Of a stretch of 64,000 bases of DNA, positions 49,225 to 59,900 are shown piece after piece (position 1 is the stretch's first letter; the number at the start of each line of letters is the position of its first letter). Both the position numbers and the translations under genes were made by a program. The notes beneath the pieces are model-generated. The model was not told the origin of the DNA. It made no database searches and worked only from the letters and a program-made list of their open reading frames with translations. Source of the DNA: Pycnococcus provasolii (taxonomy: Eukaryota; Chlorophyta; Pseudoscourfieldiophyceae; Pseudoscourfieldiales); assembly GCA_049487715.1 (NCBI GenBank), contig CP150581.1:434001-498000 (forward strand). Direction: 5' to 3'.

Positions 49225-52200
49225 TCACCAAAAAGACGAAGCAGTTGCCTTGGCGCCATGATAATGCACCACCTTGCGCGGCAAAGCCATATGAGAAGTA
49301 GCACCCGGCAGCGGCACGACAACCTCATCGTCGTTATTCACATCCTCGTACACCTCCACCGCATCGTACGTGCGCAGGCTCGCACCATTCGTCACAGCTT
49401 CCGCCACAGGTCCCGGCTTCTGCTCATACCACGCGGACCCAACAGCCGGTGGAGGAGCTGATCCGTACTGGCGTGCGCGGTCAGCGAATGCACGCTGCGC
49501 CATCTCCTTCTCATCACGAGCATTGCCCATCGGGATGGCCGACACAAACTGCGGAAGTTCTGCCTCATGGGAACTCGCAGCAGCACGACGACGGCGAAGG
49601 CAGCACACGGCAAGGGCCATCATGACGACGAGAGCACCGCCGATGCCCGCATACAACGCCATCGGGTCCTCAGGCGCACTCTCCTTAGCTGACTCTGCCG
49701 CCGGAGTGCTCTTCTCCTTCACAACCTGCACACCATCTGTCGCTGCATCCGCAATCTTGTCAAACACATCCTGCACAGTGTCCGTCCAACCAAGCGGTGG
49801 CTCCTTCTTGTCGACATCATCAGCGGAGGTCGACGTCGATGTCGATGTCGGTGTCGGTGTCGTGTCCTCCTGAGCCTCGCGGAGCACCTCTCCAAGCTTG
49901 TCCTTGAGGACGTCTCGGCTCGGCAACTTCTTCGCATCATTATCCTCCACAACCTTATCGTCCTCGCCGTCGTCGTCGTCCACAATGATGGACACCGCAT
50001 CTGCAAGCTCCATCGCCTCACGCAGTCGCTCGAGAATGTCGATGACTGTGGCAGCATCCGTATCCTCCACATCAAAGATATCTTCGCCCACGTCAATCTC
50101 CGTGCCGATGGGCTCGGTTGGCAGCTTCTTGCCATCTCGCAGCGACTCCACAAAGTCACGAGCTGTGTCAAATCCCGCGAGAACCTCAACCTCAGTATCA
50201 TTCTCGACGATGTCGTCGTCAAGCACATCAGTGTCGTTAGCCTTGTTCTTCTCGCTCCATTTCCCTTTCTTGCCACGACGGCGCTCTTCGCGCGTCACAA
50301 ACACGGCACTGGTGCCCGGCTCGGGCTGCTCAATCGCCGTGACGTCGTCCGTGATGACACCCTCCTCAGCAAACTCCTTGCGGCACTTTGTGCGATTCGT
50401 CAGCGTGCGATTGAGAGAGTGCGCAATGCTGGCAGCCTCCTCATCGTCCTCCGCAAGCACGGTGAAGCTTACAGCCACAGCATCGTCCTTGGCGAGCAGT
50501 GCACGTCCGAGCAAATTGCGGCGTCCGCGGCGGCGAAGACGACGCACGCGCGTGACACGCGTCGCGTTGCGTGTGCAATTTGCGAGGCGAGCAACCACCT
50601 CCTCCACAGCCGTTGTGTTCAGCTCGGTTGCGTCAACACCCGTGAGCACAATCTCACCGGTGGCCACGTCGCGTGTTTCGACTGTAACGTTCGTGCTGGA
50701 GCGGCGAAAGACCTCCACCTCATCAGTCACCGGAGCGCTGAGGGGAACTTCCACGGGTGCTCCCACGCTTGACTCGTCTGGCGTCGGTGCCTCCGTGGTA
50801 GTCGTCGGGGCTGGCGTAGGCTCTGGCACTGGCGTCGGCGTTGGCACTGGCGTCGGCGTCGGCGCGGGCGTCGGTGCCTCCGTGGTAGTCGTCGGGACTG
50901 GCGTAGGCTCTGGCACTGGCGTCGGCGTTGGCACTGGCGTCGGCGTCGGCGCGGGCGTCGGCGCTGCCTCCGTGGTCGTCGTGGTCGCGCCCAGGATCGA
51001 GATGGTGAACTTCGATCCGAGCGCGCAGTGGCCGACAAGGTTGCACGCGAAGTAGCCGATTTGGGTCAGCGTCACCTCTGCATTCGCACCGGTGCCCGCG
51101 AGCGAGGTGGCTCCCGAGAAGTCGCAGGCATCGTAGGCCGCCTCGTCTGGGAACTGGTACAGCGTGTGCGTACCGCTCGTCGTGATCAGCCCCGTCTCCC
51201 CGGCGTGCACGTCGAGCACGTTGCCATTCGGGACCCCTGCAAAGGTGTACGTCCAGTCGTACGAAGGCACTGGCGTCGGCGTTGGCACTGGCGTCGGCGC
51301 CTCCGTGGTAGTCGTCGGGGCTGGCGTCGGCGTCGGCACTGGCGTTGGCGCCTCCGTGGTAGTCGTCGGGGCTGGCGTAGGCTCTGGCACTGGCGTTGGC
51401 GTTGGCGTCGGCGTCGGCGCGGGCGTCGGCGCTTCGGTGGTGATCTCCGTTGGCGGCGTCGGATCTGCTGGCGGCTGAGTCGTGAGGCCGTCAATGCCAA
51501 GCGCGCCCATCTTCTCGTGAGCAGCCACGTACGCATCAAAGAAGCTCTGCTGGTTCGTCGCAAATTCCTGAACGTGCTCGAGGAAGCCAGGCTCCAAAAG
51601 CGCTGCATCACTGTCAAGGCGAACAGTCCCCTGCGGCGGCGCACCGGAGACGAGTTGCACGAAGTAGTCGTTCGAGAAGACGTTTTCGTTTTCTGTGAAG
51701 GGACCGTCGGGGCCACCTCCACGGCGTTTGCGTCCGAGCGTGTGCGCCCCGCTGAGTGCCACGATCTCGCGATCGTTGAATCCCATGCGTCCAAAGGTGT
51801 TGCGAAGCTGGTTCGGGCCGTCGTTGTCGTCGGGGAGGCGATTTCCTGGCGCCGCGAGGTCCGGCGTCGCCGCATCAATGCGTCCGAAGGTGATCGGGAT
51901 GACTGGGCCACCCGTGTGCTCGACGCCGATCGACGCCGCCGCCTGGATGAGGTCCGCGAGGCTGTACTCCGGGAAGTCCTGCTGCAGGTTCTCGAGAAAG
52001 TTGATCGCACCGCCGAGTCCGTTGTTGTCGTTGTCGTTGCGTTCGGCGTTGAAGCGGATCGTCGCGCGCGGTCCACCGCGGTTGCTGTTGGGGTCGAACG
52101 TGCCGGCGTCGTGGAAGGAGAGGCGAAGGAACGTCGCAGCGGTCGTCTGCCCACCGTTGTTGTTGCCTCCGCCGTTGTTGTTTCCGTTTCCGTTGCCGTT

Positions 52201-52845
52201 GTTGTTTCCGTTGCCGTTGCCGTTTCCGTTGCCGTTGGTTACTGCATCGGTGTTGTTTCTGTTGCCGCTGCCAGAGCCGTTGCCGTTTCCGTTGGTGACA
52301 ACGTCGGTGTTGTTTCCGTTGCCGCTGCCAGAGCCGTTGCCGTTTCCGTTGGTGACAACGTCGGTGTTGTTTCCGTTGCCGCTGCCCGAACCGTTTCCAC
52401 GGCCGGCAATGACAACAGCGTCGTCGTCGTTGTTCGCCTGCTTGAGCATGCGTCGCGCAAACGGGCATCCGGAGCTGGCTGCGAGTTTCATTTCTCCGTG
52501 CGAGGCGAACCCGTCTGCGGTCGAAAGCAGGTGTCGCGTGACAACGGTGCCGTTGCCACCTCCACTTCCACTTCCCGGTCCGCCTCCTCCTCCTCCTCCA
52601 CCACTTCCGCTTCCGCTTCCGCTTCCTCCTCCTCCTCCTCCTCCTCCTCCTCCTCCTCCTCCTCCGTTGAACCTCGCTTCGATGCGTTCACGCACCTGCT
52701 GGAATCGGTCAGGCGCCGTCTGCGCGTACACCTCCACGGGTGAAGCGAGGAGTGCCACCGAGGTAAACACGCACGCTACGGCGAGCGAGAGGTACCCGTA
52801 CGTGCGCTTGGCCACGCGTTGCTTGTTGAGCAGTTTCACAGTCAT
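49225..52845 (-). CDS. Secreted heme peroxidase fused to a cupredoxin-like domain, type I membrane protein
   Basis: 1206 residues. A signal peptide (SLAVACVFTSVALLASP, about 20-41) is followed by Gly-run and Asn-Gly/Ser-Gly repeats to about 230. A heme peroxidase domain of the plant/fungal superfamily follows (about 232-430), with the distal R-x2-FH as LRLSFHDAG (about 243) and the proximal His in VALSGAHTLG (about 360); VEHTGGPVIPITFGRIDA resembles ascorbate and cytochrome c peroxidases. After TPAP repeats comes a cupredoxin-like domain (about 535-625) with SGTHTLYQF and YFACNLVGHCALGSKF, giving His, Cys and His copper ligands as in phytocyanins; the usual axial Met/Gln position is Lys-like. 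Further TPTP linkers, a region with RRLRRRGRRN, acidic stretches, one TM (about 1060-1082) and a 115-residue cytoplasmic tail complete it. It may pass electrons between copper and heme at the cell surface. Confidence 0.85.
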   Translation of the reverse strand: MTVKLLNKQRVAKRTYGYLSLAVACVFTSVALLASPVEVYAQTAPDRFQQVRERIEARFNGGGGGGGGGGGGGGSGSGSGSGGGGGGGGPGSGSGGGNGTVVTRHLLSTADGFASHGEMKLAASSGCPFARRMLKQANNDDDAVVIAGRGNGSGSGNGNNTDVVTNGNGNGSGSGNGNNTDVVTNGNGNGSGSGNRNNTDAVTNGNGNGNGNGNNNGNGNGNNNGGGNNNGGQTTAATFLRLSFHDAGTFDPNSNRGGPRATIRFNAERNDNDNNGLGGAINFLENLQQDFPEYSLADLIQAAASIGVEHTGGPVIPITFGRIDAATPDLAAPGNRLPDDNDGPNQLRNTFGRMGFNDREIVALSGAHTLGRKRRGGGPDGPFTENENVFSNDYFVQLVSGAPPQGTVRLDSDAALLEPGFLEHVQEFATNQQSFFDAYVAAHEKMGALGIDGLTTQPPADPTPPTEITTEAPTPAPTPTPTPTPVPEPTPAPTTTTEAPTPVPTPTPAPTTTTEAPTPVPTPTPVPSYDWTYTFAGVPNGNVLDVHAGETGLITTSGTHTLYQFPDEAAYDACDFSGATSLAGTGANAEVTLTQIGYFACNLVGHCALGSKFTISILGATTTTTEAAPTPAPTPTPVPTPTPVPEPTPVPTTTTEAPTPAPTPTPVPTPTPVPEPTPAPTTTTEAPTPDESSVGAPVEVPLSAPVTDEVEVFRRSSTNVTVETRDVATGEIVLTGVDATELNTTAVEEVVARLANCTRNATRVTRVRRLRRRGRRNLLGRALLAKDDAVAVSFTVLAEDDEEAASIAHSLNRTLTNRTKCRKEFAEEGVITDDVTAIEQPEPGTSAVFVTREERRRGKKGKWSEKNKANDTDVLDDDIVENDTEVEVLAGFDTARDFVESLRDGKKLPTEPIGTEIDVGEDIFDVEDTDAATVIDILERLREAMELADAVSIIVDDDDGEDDKVVEDNDAKKLPSRDVLKDKLGEVLREAQEDTTPTPTSTSTSTSADDVDKKEPPLGWTDTVQDVFDKIADAATDGVQVVKEKSTPAAESAKESAPEDPMALYAGIGGALVVMMALAVCCLRRRRAAASSHEAELPQFVSAIPMGNARDEKEMAQRAFADRARQYGSAPPPAVGSAWYEQKPGPVAEAVTNGASLRTYDAVEVYEDVNNDDEVVVPLPGATSHMALPRKVVHYHGAKATASSFW

Positions 52846-53936
52846 ATTGCTTGAAGAAAGCTAATAAGCGAGTGCAAAAAGTTGAGTGCAGTTGTTTGAG
52901 AGTTTGTTTGGTGTCTTGCAAGAATGAAGAATGAAGAATGAAGAATGAAGAATGAAGAGTGGTGGAGAGGAGAGGAGAGGCCGAGCTGCGCCTGAGGCCG
53001 AGCTGGCGAGAGGCCATATTGTGAGAGCTTGCATGGCTTACGTGCTTTATGAGTTGCTGGATGACACGGAGCGTGATGACGCTGATGGAGGTTTCATGAC
53101 GCACGTGTCTGCCGGCGAGCTCAAGCAGAAAAGGCTGAGAGGGTCACGCAGGTGCGGATGGATGGTTTGCAACCCCGAGTTTGCGTTTGCGTTTGGTGGG
53201 ATCCCAGGACACCTCAATGGGGCAGCCTCTTCCTCTTCTCTTCCCTCCCTCCCTCTAGATGGCCCCACGCTCACGCTCCTCCAGGTGGCACGTCAGGAGG
53301 CCATGTTCGGGATGATGCGAGGAGGAGGAATTGATGATGATGGCAAGGAGAGTCCAGAGTCCAGAGGAGGATCCTTCTTCCTCCTTACTGTACTTATTAC
53401 CGGGTACCGGGTAGGCTATTGCGTGGTAGTGAGGGGGAGGAGGGAGGAGTAAAGCGTCATTGATTCCTGCTGATGATTGAGGAGGAGCATGATCAAGGAT
53501 GATGGCTGGGGATGATGGTCCCACCGGCCCTGCCCACCTTCGGCCTGCCTGCCTCCCTTCTCAGCCTTTTTCCAAGTTAGTTCGAGGCGGGCCCCCCTTC
53601 CCTTCTCCTCTCCTCTCGGCTGGCTGGCAGAGAGGCAGAGACCCTCCCTTCCCTTCCCCCGACTACATAGTTATCATAGGTTAGGAAGGGACGAAATGGA
53701 TTTCCCTCTGGGGACCCCCCCTTGAGTTGCGTTTTGGAAGGAATTAGGACTGCCTTCTTCTTTTTTCTTCGGACTCCTCCCCCGGGGGAGTTTCGTTTCG
53801 TTTCGCGCCCCTTTTCTTCAACTGAAGTTTTTCCAAACCTCTCCGGAGCCTCCCTCCCCCCCCCCCCTGCTCGGCCTGCTTCCCCCCCTCTCTCCCCTCT
53901 CTCCGTCACTCGCAAACCAGCGCACGCCATCATATC
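52846..53936. other. Divergent intergenic region
   Basis: This 1091-bp region lies between the peroxidase and rotatin-like genes. It holds the 7-bp repeat at 52922-52956, a GGAGA-rich stretch, GATGATG repeats near 53330 and 53475-53510, and a C run of about 12 near 53856. A frame at 52952-53452 is open but has no family features and is compositionally biased. Confidence 0.55.
52922..52956. repeat. (GAATGAA)5 tandem repeat
   Basis: Five perfect heptamers upstream of the peroxidase-cupredoxin gene, followed by GGAGA repeats. Confidence 0.9.
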
Positions 53937-56900
53937 ATGGCGGAGCAGCAGCGCGCGTACCTCCTGGCCTCACTGGCCTCAACCTCACCGGAAACCAGAC
54001 AACGCGCGCACGAAAGCATTGCGTTCAAAATAAAGCACAAACTCTGGCCAGTCTCATCCATCGTTGACGAACCCCTGTGTGCGCCTATCCTGGCTTCGCT
54101 CGGACTCATGCCCTTGCAGGCGAACCGCGAGGGAAGGGACAACCTTGGCGATGTTCCTGCACTTAACACGGAGGCGGATTCGCGAAGTGGTGGCGGATTC
54201 CTATTCGACGCGACGACAGCTTCTTCCTTGGCAGAAGAAGAGGGCTCTCCTTCTTCTGCTGAGCCATCTCAATCGCAGTCGGCACAGTGGGCCGCAGAGG
54301 CGACGACGTACCCGACGCGAACGTCCGTGCCCATCACGACCGTCTCGAAAACGCAGACGGCGTCGAGAGGACACGGGGCCGCACTCGCTCGCATTCAAAA
54401 CTTACAGCAGAAAGAACATCTACCGACAAACTCCGTTCGACTGGCAGCGGCGTACGGCACCAAGACAGAAACGGACGTGCCAGCTTCTGCTCGACTCGCA
54501 GCCAGGGCGGCGGCCGCAGAAGCGTCGACGTCTGAAGAGGAACATACGCTGAGAGCATCAACGAGGCAGCAGCCAGCCAGGCCCTTGTTAAGCCAGAACG
54601 ACGAGAAGCGAATCTTCGAACTCGTCGCAAGAATGAGATTCAGCAACGACGAAGCCGTTTTGGCCGGAGCGTGCGCGGAACTCGAACGGGAAGTCGCGCT
54701 CGACGTGCCTTGCACGAGCCTGCTGCTGAAGAGACAACTGCTTGACGCCGCACTCGCGCTGCTGCACTCGGATAACTTTGAAGTGCACGCAGCCGCCGCA
54801 CGCCTGCTCACGCGCCTCGTGCGCGGCATCGCGCAGGAGAGTGCCGCATCCTGCGACGAGGCACTCGCCACGAATGTCGACGACGACGGCGGCGGCGATG
54901 ACGAAGTGCCCGTGGCTGAGCACATCGCGCACAGCCTCCCGCTTCCCGCGTACGATCCATCCAAGCCTGCATCGTCTAAGCTAGATGTTGACGGAACGCA
55001 CTGCACGATCGTCGAGGCAATGCACGCCGTGGGAGTTCACGCGCTTGGCCTGCTTCGCGTCAACGACAGGTATGGGACCGCCGCCGCACTGTGGGACGAA
55101 GTGATGCCTTGGCTTGCACCAACGTGGACGCTTTCAGGGCTTGCGGCGGGCTCGTCGGCACGCCTCGGAGAGTATGCCATGCTAGCCACAAAGGCACTCG
55201 ACGAAATCGAGTCGCCATCCCTCGTCGCGACTGCCGGCGTGCTTGCCACCGTCGCGCGTGCGCTGGCGGCGTGGGGATTTGTGCCCGATGCACCGGGAGC
55301 GGCGACTGCCACCACCGCGCCTGATACTGCGTCGCGCCGTGCTGGACTGGTCAAAATTCTGCCAGCGAAGCTTGCCGCACGGATTGTCGCGGTGTGTCAG
55401 GACGCCTTTGTGAACGAGATGACGCGCGCGGGTGATTCGAAGGAGCTTAGCGCGCTTATGCACGTGGCGTATGCCCTGCACCCTACCGCCATTGATGCGC
55501 CAACGAAAGATGGCGTACAGCAGCAGCAAGGAGGGAAGGATCTCATACCCGCACGACGCGCACTCGATGCCCTGCTGTCACGATACGGAAGGGCTAACGC
55601 CGACGGGAAGATCGCGGCGGAGGTTGGACCTGCGGATGCCGCCGCAGCTGCCGCTGCGGCGGCGGCACTCCCGCTTTCCCCCGATCCCGCCGCGGCGGCA
55701 ATCATCATCAAAATGCTTGTTGCACATGTCGCAAGCTCGGGCACGGCGGCGCCGCCGCGCGCAGCTGTCGCGCTTGCGGACACGATGCGATGTGCGAGTT
55801 TGGGCGTGCGACAGGTCGCATATCGTACGCTTGCAGAGCTGATGATCACACCTCAGCACGGAATTGGCGTGTCAACGCTGCTTTGGTCGCCGCTAGCTCA
55901 ACGCAGCGGCGGGGATCAGGACGCATGGCGCGATCCGCTATACGTGCTAGCGGCGCACGGACTGGTGACAGACGACGTGCCAACGAGGGCATCGGCCAGC
56001 GCACTCGTCCTTGGTCTCGCCGAAGCACTCGCGAAGCCCTCGTCCGTGAGCATCGCGCGAGTTCTGCGAATCATGCCGCACATGCAATGTGTTGCGGGCC
56101 TTCAGCCCGGCGCGGATGGCGGCAATGCCGCAGGCGCCGCCGCTGCCCTAGTTGCCGCCTTTGAGCGCGTCGTTGAGGCGGGACCACGCATCGCCAGCAT
56201 TCGCGTACCGCTGACGTCGATGGAACCACGTGCGGACGACCACGATCGCCTGAAGGACGCGGTGCTGATGCCGCTCGCACGCACGCTGTTTGCTCGCTCG
56301 CAATCGGCACGGCGCACTGCGTCACAACGGCTGTCTGAAAGATTGCTGCGTGGCTGGCCTGCGGGCATACCGTCGGATGCCACCTTGACTGCTGGCAGCG
56401 CAAGTGTTCAAGATCCATTCGGCACGTTCGTGGATGCGCAAGGTGCCTTTGACATAGGCGCAGAATTTACTGTGCCGGCATCGGCGGCAGTGGGAGGCCT
56501 CAAGCACGCTGCTGCGCAGGCTGTCGAGCTTGCTGGCGTCGCGGGAGCTGCTCACATCGGCGACGATGTGCGGCGTGCGGCATGCGAGGCTCTCTGCAGG
56601 CTTGTCGCACGTGCGGATGTCGCCGCTGACGGCTCGAATGCCGCCGCCGCCGCCGTTCCGACAGACACTCTCGACGGCCTGCTCGACCGCCTCGTCGCCG
56701 GATGTCGATGTAGCCTCAGCGCCGGAGGCTCACCATTCCTTGATTTCGCCGGTGGAGACTGGGGATTTCACGCCGCGTCCCTTACACTCATTGACATGCT
56801 CGCCAGGGCATCTCCTCGCGCACACGGGTGGTTACTCGGCGCCGAGGATCCACAGCGCGTCGCGCCGGGCATCCTGCTCCTGAGATTCGCTTATCACCCC

Positions 56901-59900
56901 AAGTCGCAGACAAGGCGCGCGGCGGCACGGGTGATTGCACGTACCGCCTTTCCATTTTCGCAGCGAACTTGCGACAGTCTTCCCGCCGCATTCATGCAGA
57001 CTTACGCGCTTCCATGGTCAATTCGTCAAGATGCACCAAGCTTGCTTCCACCAAAAAACGCGGCAGCCACGGATGGAAATGACAACCTTCCGGATCTTCC
57101 AGAAAGAGACCCGGCTCTAGCGGCGATGCAGGCGCACGAGGCACGAGCGCTGCTTACAATCACGGGTGGCGATGTTAGCAAGGCTGCGATCGTACTAGAC
57201 GACATCGGGACGGGTTCCACTCCGCCGCTTTCAACAACGGAGCTTGCGGCACTTGGAAGGCAGTGTCCTCAGCTGCTGCTGGATGCAAATGCGCAACGCA
57301 GAGCTGCGATTACGCTTCGTTCGTTTGGCGCCGAAGCAGTGGCACTTGCCAGTCTTCGCGAAGCGTCCGTTGCAACCGGCGCGGGAGATCATAAGGCACT
57401 GGCGGTGCATCTGCAGCCAATTATGTGCCGTGTGGACGTTGCATGCGCCTTCCTCGTCGCACTTGACTCGACCGCAGACCAAGAGTACGCGCCATGGAAG
57501 GCTATTGCACGAATGCTTGAGGTTGCGTCTCACAGCGGGACACCGCTCGCGGAAGATTCAGGCACCAACGCGGCGTTCGTTTGGACTCTATGGTGCCGCA
57601 CATTTGAGCACTGCCTGAGGGTCACAAGCGAGCACCTCGCACCGCCTCCATCTACTGATGATGATGCGGAGACATCGCCGCATCTGCAGCATATTGGCAC
57701 TCGCATTCTTTCAGCAGCTGCAGCCTTCGTGCGTCGTCTCGCTGCACTCCCCGTGTACCGCGAGCCGCCCACGTCCCCAGCCGCGCGTGCAGCAGCGGCG
57801 AGGGTCGCTGCTGATGCCGAATGGCAGGCTGCGGAGCGCCACCGCAGGGATATCGTTTCTGGACCAGGATTAACCCCAAGCGGCACTTCCGTTTTCGCTG
57901 ACCTGCCTGACCCTGTGGCGTATTTTCGCGGGGTTGTGGCAAACGAGGCTCTTATGTCGAGTCTCGATTTGTACCGTGCATGCCTGAGACATCGACGTGC
58001 ACACGGGCTGAGTTACGACGCGTGCGTTGCAGCCTTTAACACGTCCACGTCATCGAGCGATGCTGCACCCGCACCCATCGCGCAGCTCATGGCACTTTTG
58101 ACGCATCGGCTGGCAATCGAGGAGGACGTGCACTACGGCATTCGCGTCGCCGCGCTACGCATTGTGAGCGAACACGCATTGTGCCTGGGCGACGACGATT
58201 GGACAGCGATTTCTAGTGAGACCGAGACGACAGGATCCACAGGAACAGTCGACGCCGCACACGTCACGGCGATTGCTGACGTTGGTGCATACGCGGCTGC
58301 GATGGCGAGATGTTTCGTTCCCATCGCCGCAAGATGTCTGCTCACCAGAATGGCGGCTGAGCTAGGCGCCGCGCCCTTGGAAAACGGGCGCGTCCTCGTG
58401 CCACCATCCACGAGAGGTTCCGTAAAACCTCCTCGTGCAAGTTTCGCGTACGCCTTCCACCGCAAGGGACTGCACGCTGCGGCGGCGCGTGCCGTGCGCG
58501 ACGTGACCGTACACATTACTGCTCACCCTCTTGCACCAAACGGCTGGGACGCTCCATTCGCGCAGCTCAACGCAAGTCACTGGATTGGCAGACTCACGCG
58601 TGACTGTGATGCGCGTATCCGTGCCCTTGGCTGGAATATCCTCGCTAGCCTCATCGCGCCTTCGAGCCGTGTTGGGCGACGTGTGCTCTTCGAACACTGG
58701 CCAGAGCTCGTGGATACGTGCGCGCGCATCGCCGCGGACGCACGTGAGTGCGCAATTGTACGGCGCAGTGCATCTGCGTGCGTGCTCGCGGCTTGCGCGG
58801 ACGGCGACGCGCTACCTGCAATGGCGAATGCCGCTCACGACGCCAACCGTGGTGTCCGGCTGTGGGCGTCTGGGGGGCTCGTGTTTAACGTCGCGGCGTG
58901 CGCGAAGGTGGCTGGTGCGCTGCCCGCTCCTGCCGTGCTTCGCGCGACCGCGGCAGCGTGCCGTGTGGCGTCGTGCGTCGACGCGGAAGGCCTGAGTCAG
59001 CGTCTCGGATCGCTCGAGGCGGGGCACGTGCTCCTCGCGTGTTTCATGCAAATGCAGAAATTGCCGTCGCACCACGCCGCCGGCATCGCCGCTTTGCCTG
59101 CCGCCACGCGCCTGTTCCTTGCCGCTGACGAAGAATTGCCGCTACTGGGCGGAACTGAGCAGGACGCACTTGGTAGCGCGGCAGATGCCGCAGTGTGCAT
59201 TGACACGCTTCTTGCAGCAACCCTGGCAGCAAGTGAAGGCTCGCCGTCAAGTGCCTTGACATTGGCTAGCGCAATGCTAACGCCTCTTACCGGTTGCCTT
59301 GTCGAGATTGCGAAGGTGCTGTACCGCATTGGGGGAAATGGCCTTCCGACAAATGCACATGCGCTCCCCGCCGCCCTACGCCATGTGGCCGAGGCACCGC
59401 TGCGCGCTGCGCTTCGCGCTCTGGAATGCTGCTCGCGTACAGCCGCACGGCTTATCGTCGCGGCCAGGGGTGGTCTCGAGAGCACGTCCCTGCCGATGCG
59501 CAGTTTTGCCGTTCTTTCCGCATGCGCAGCGTCGCTTCGTACGCTTGGCGCGGAACCGATGCACGGAATGGAAGGTGCCGCGGCGGACTCCGCGGTTGGC
59601 GCAGTGGCAAGCCTCGTGGCTGCTATTCTTGCGAATGACGAGTCTGCAAGATCTGCGCTCGGGGTTGACTGTGTCACATCCATAGGAAACGACGACGCTA
59701 GCAAAAATGACGACGAAGAGGACAACGACGACGGCGAAGAGGACAATGACGACGGCGACGACGACGAGTTCGAGGATGAGGCTGGGAACGATGTAGAGGC
59801 GCAGGACGACTGGGTGACGAACGTTGGAGAGGCGCTCGTCGTTGCACTTGCGCGCAAGGCATTTTCGCCGCACGCGGTGCGAACCGCGTCGTCCGCTGAC

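Noticed and set aside
51028-52743. A 571-codon open frame antisense to the peroxidase gene
   Set aside because: It is an antisense shadow of repetitive GC-rich coding sequence (Arg/Val/Ser-rich). The opposite strand has clear catalytic domains.
52952-53452. A 166-codon open frame between the peroxidase and rotatin-like genes
   Set aside because: It starts inside a GAATGAA repeat, is compositionally biased, and has no recognisable domain.
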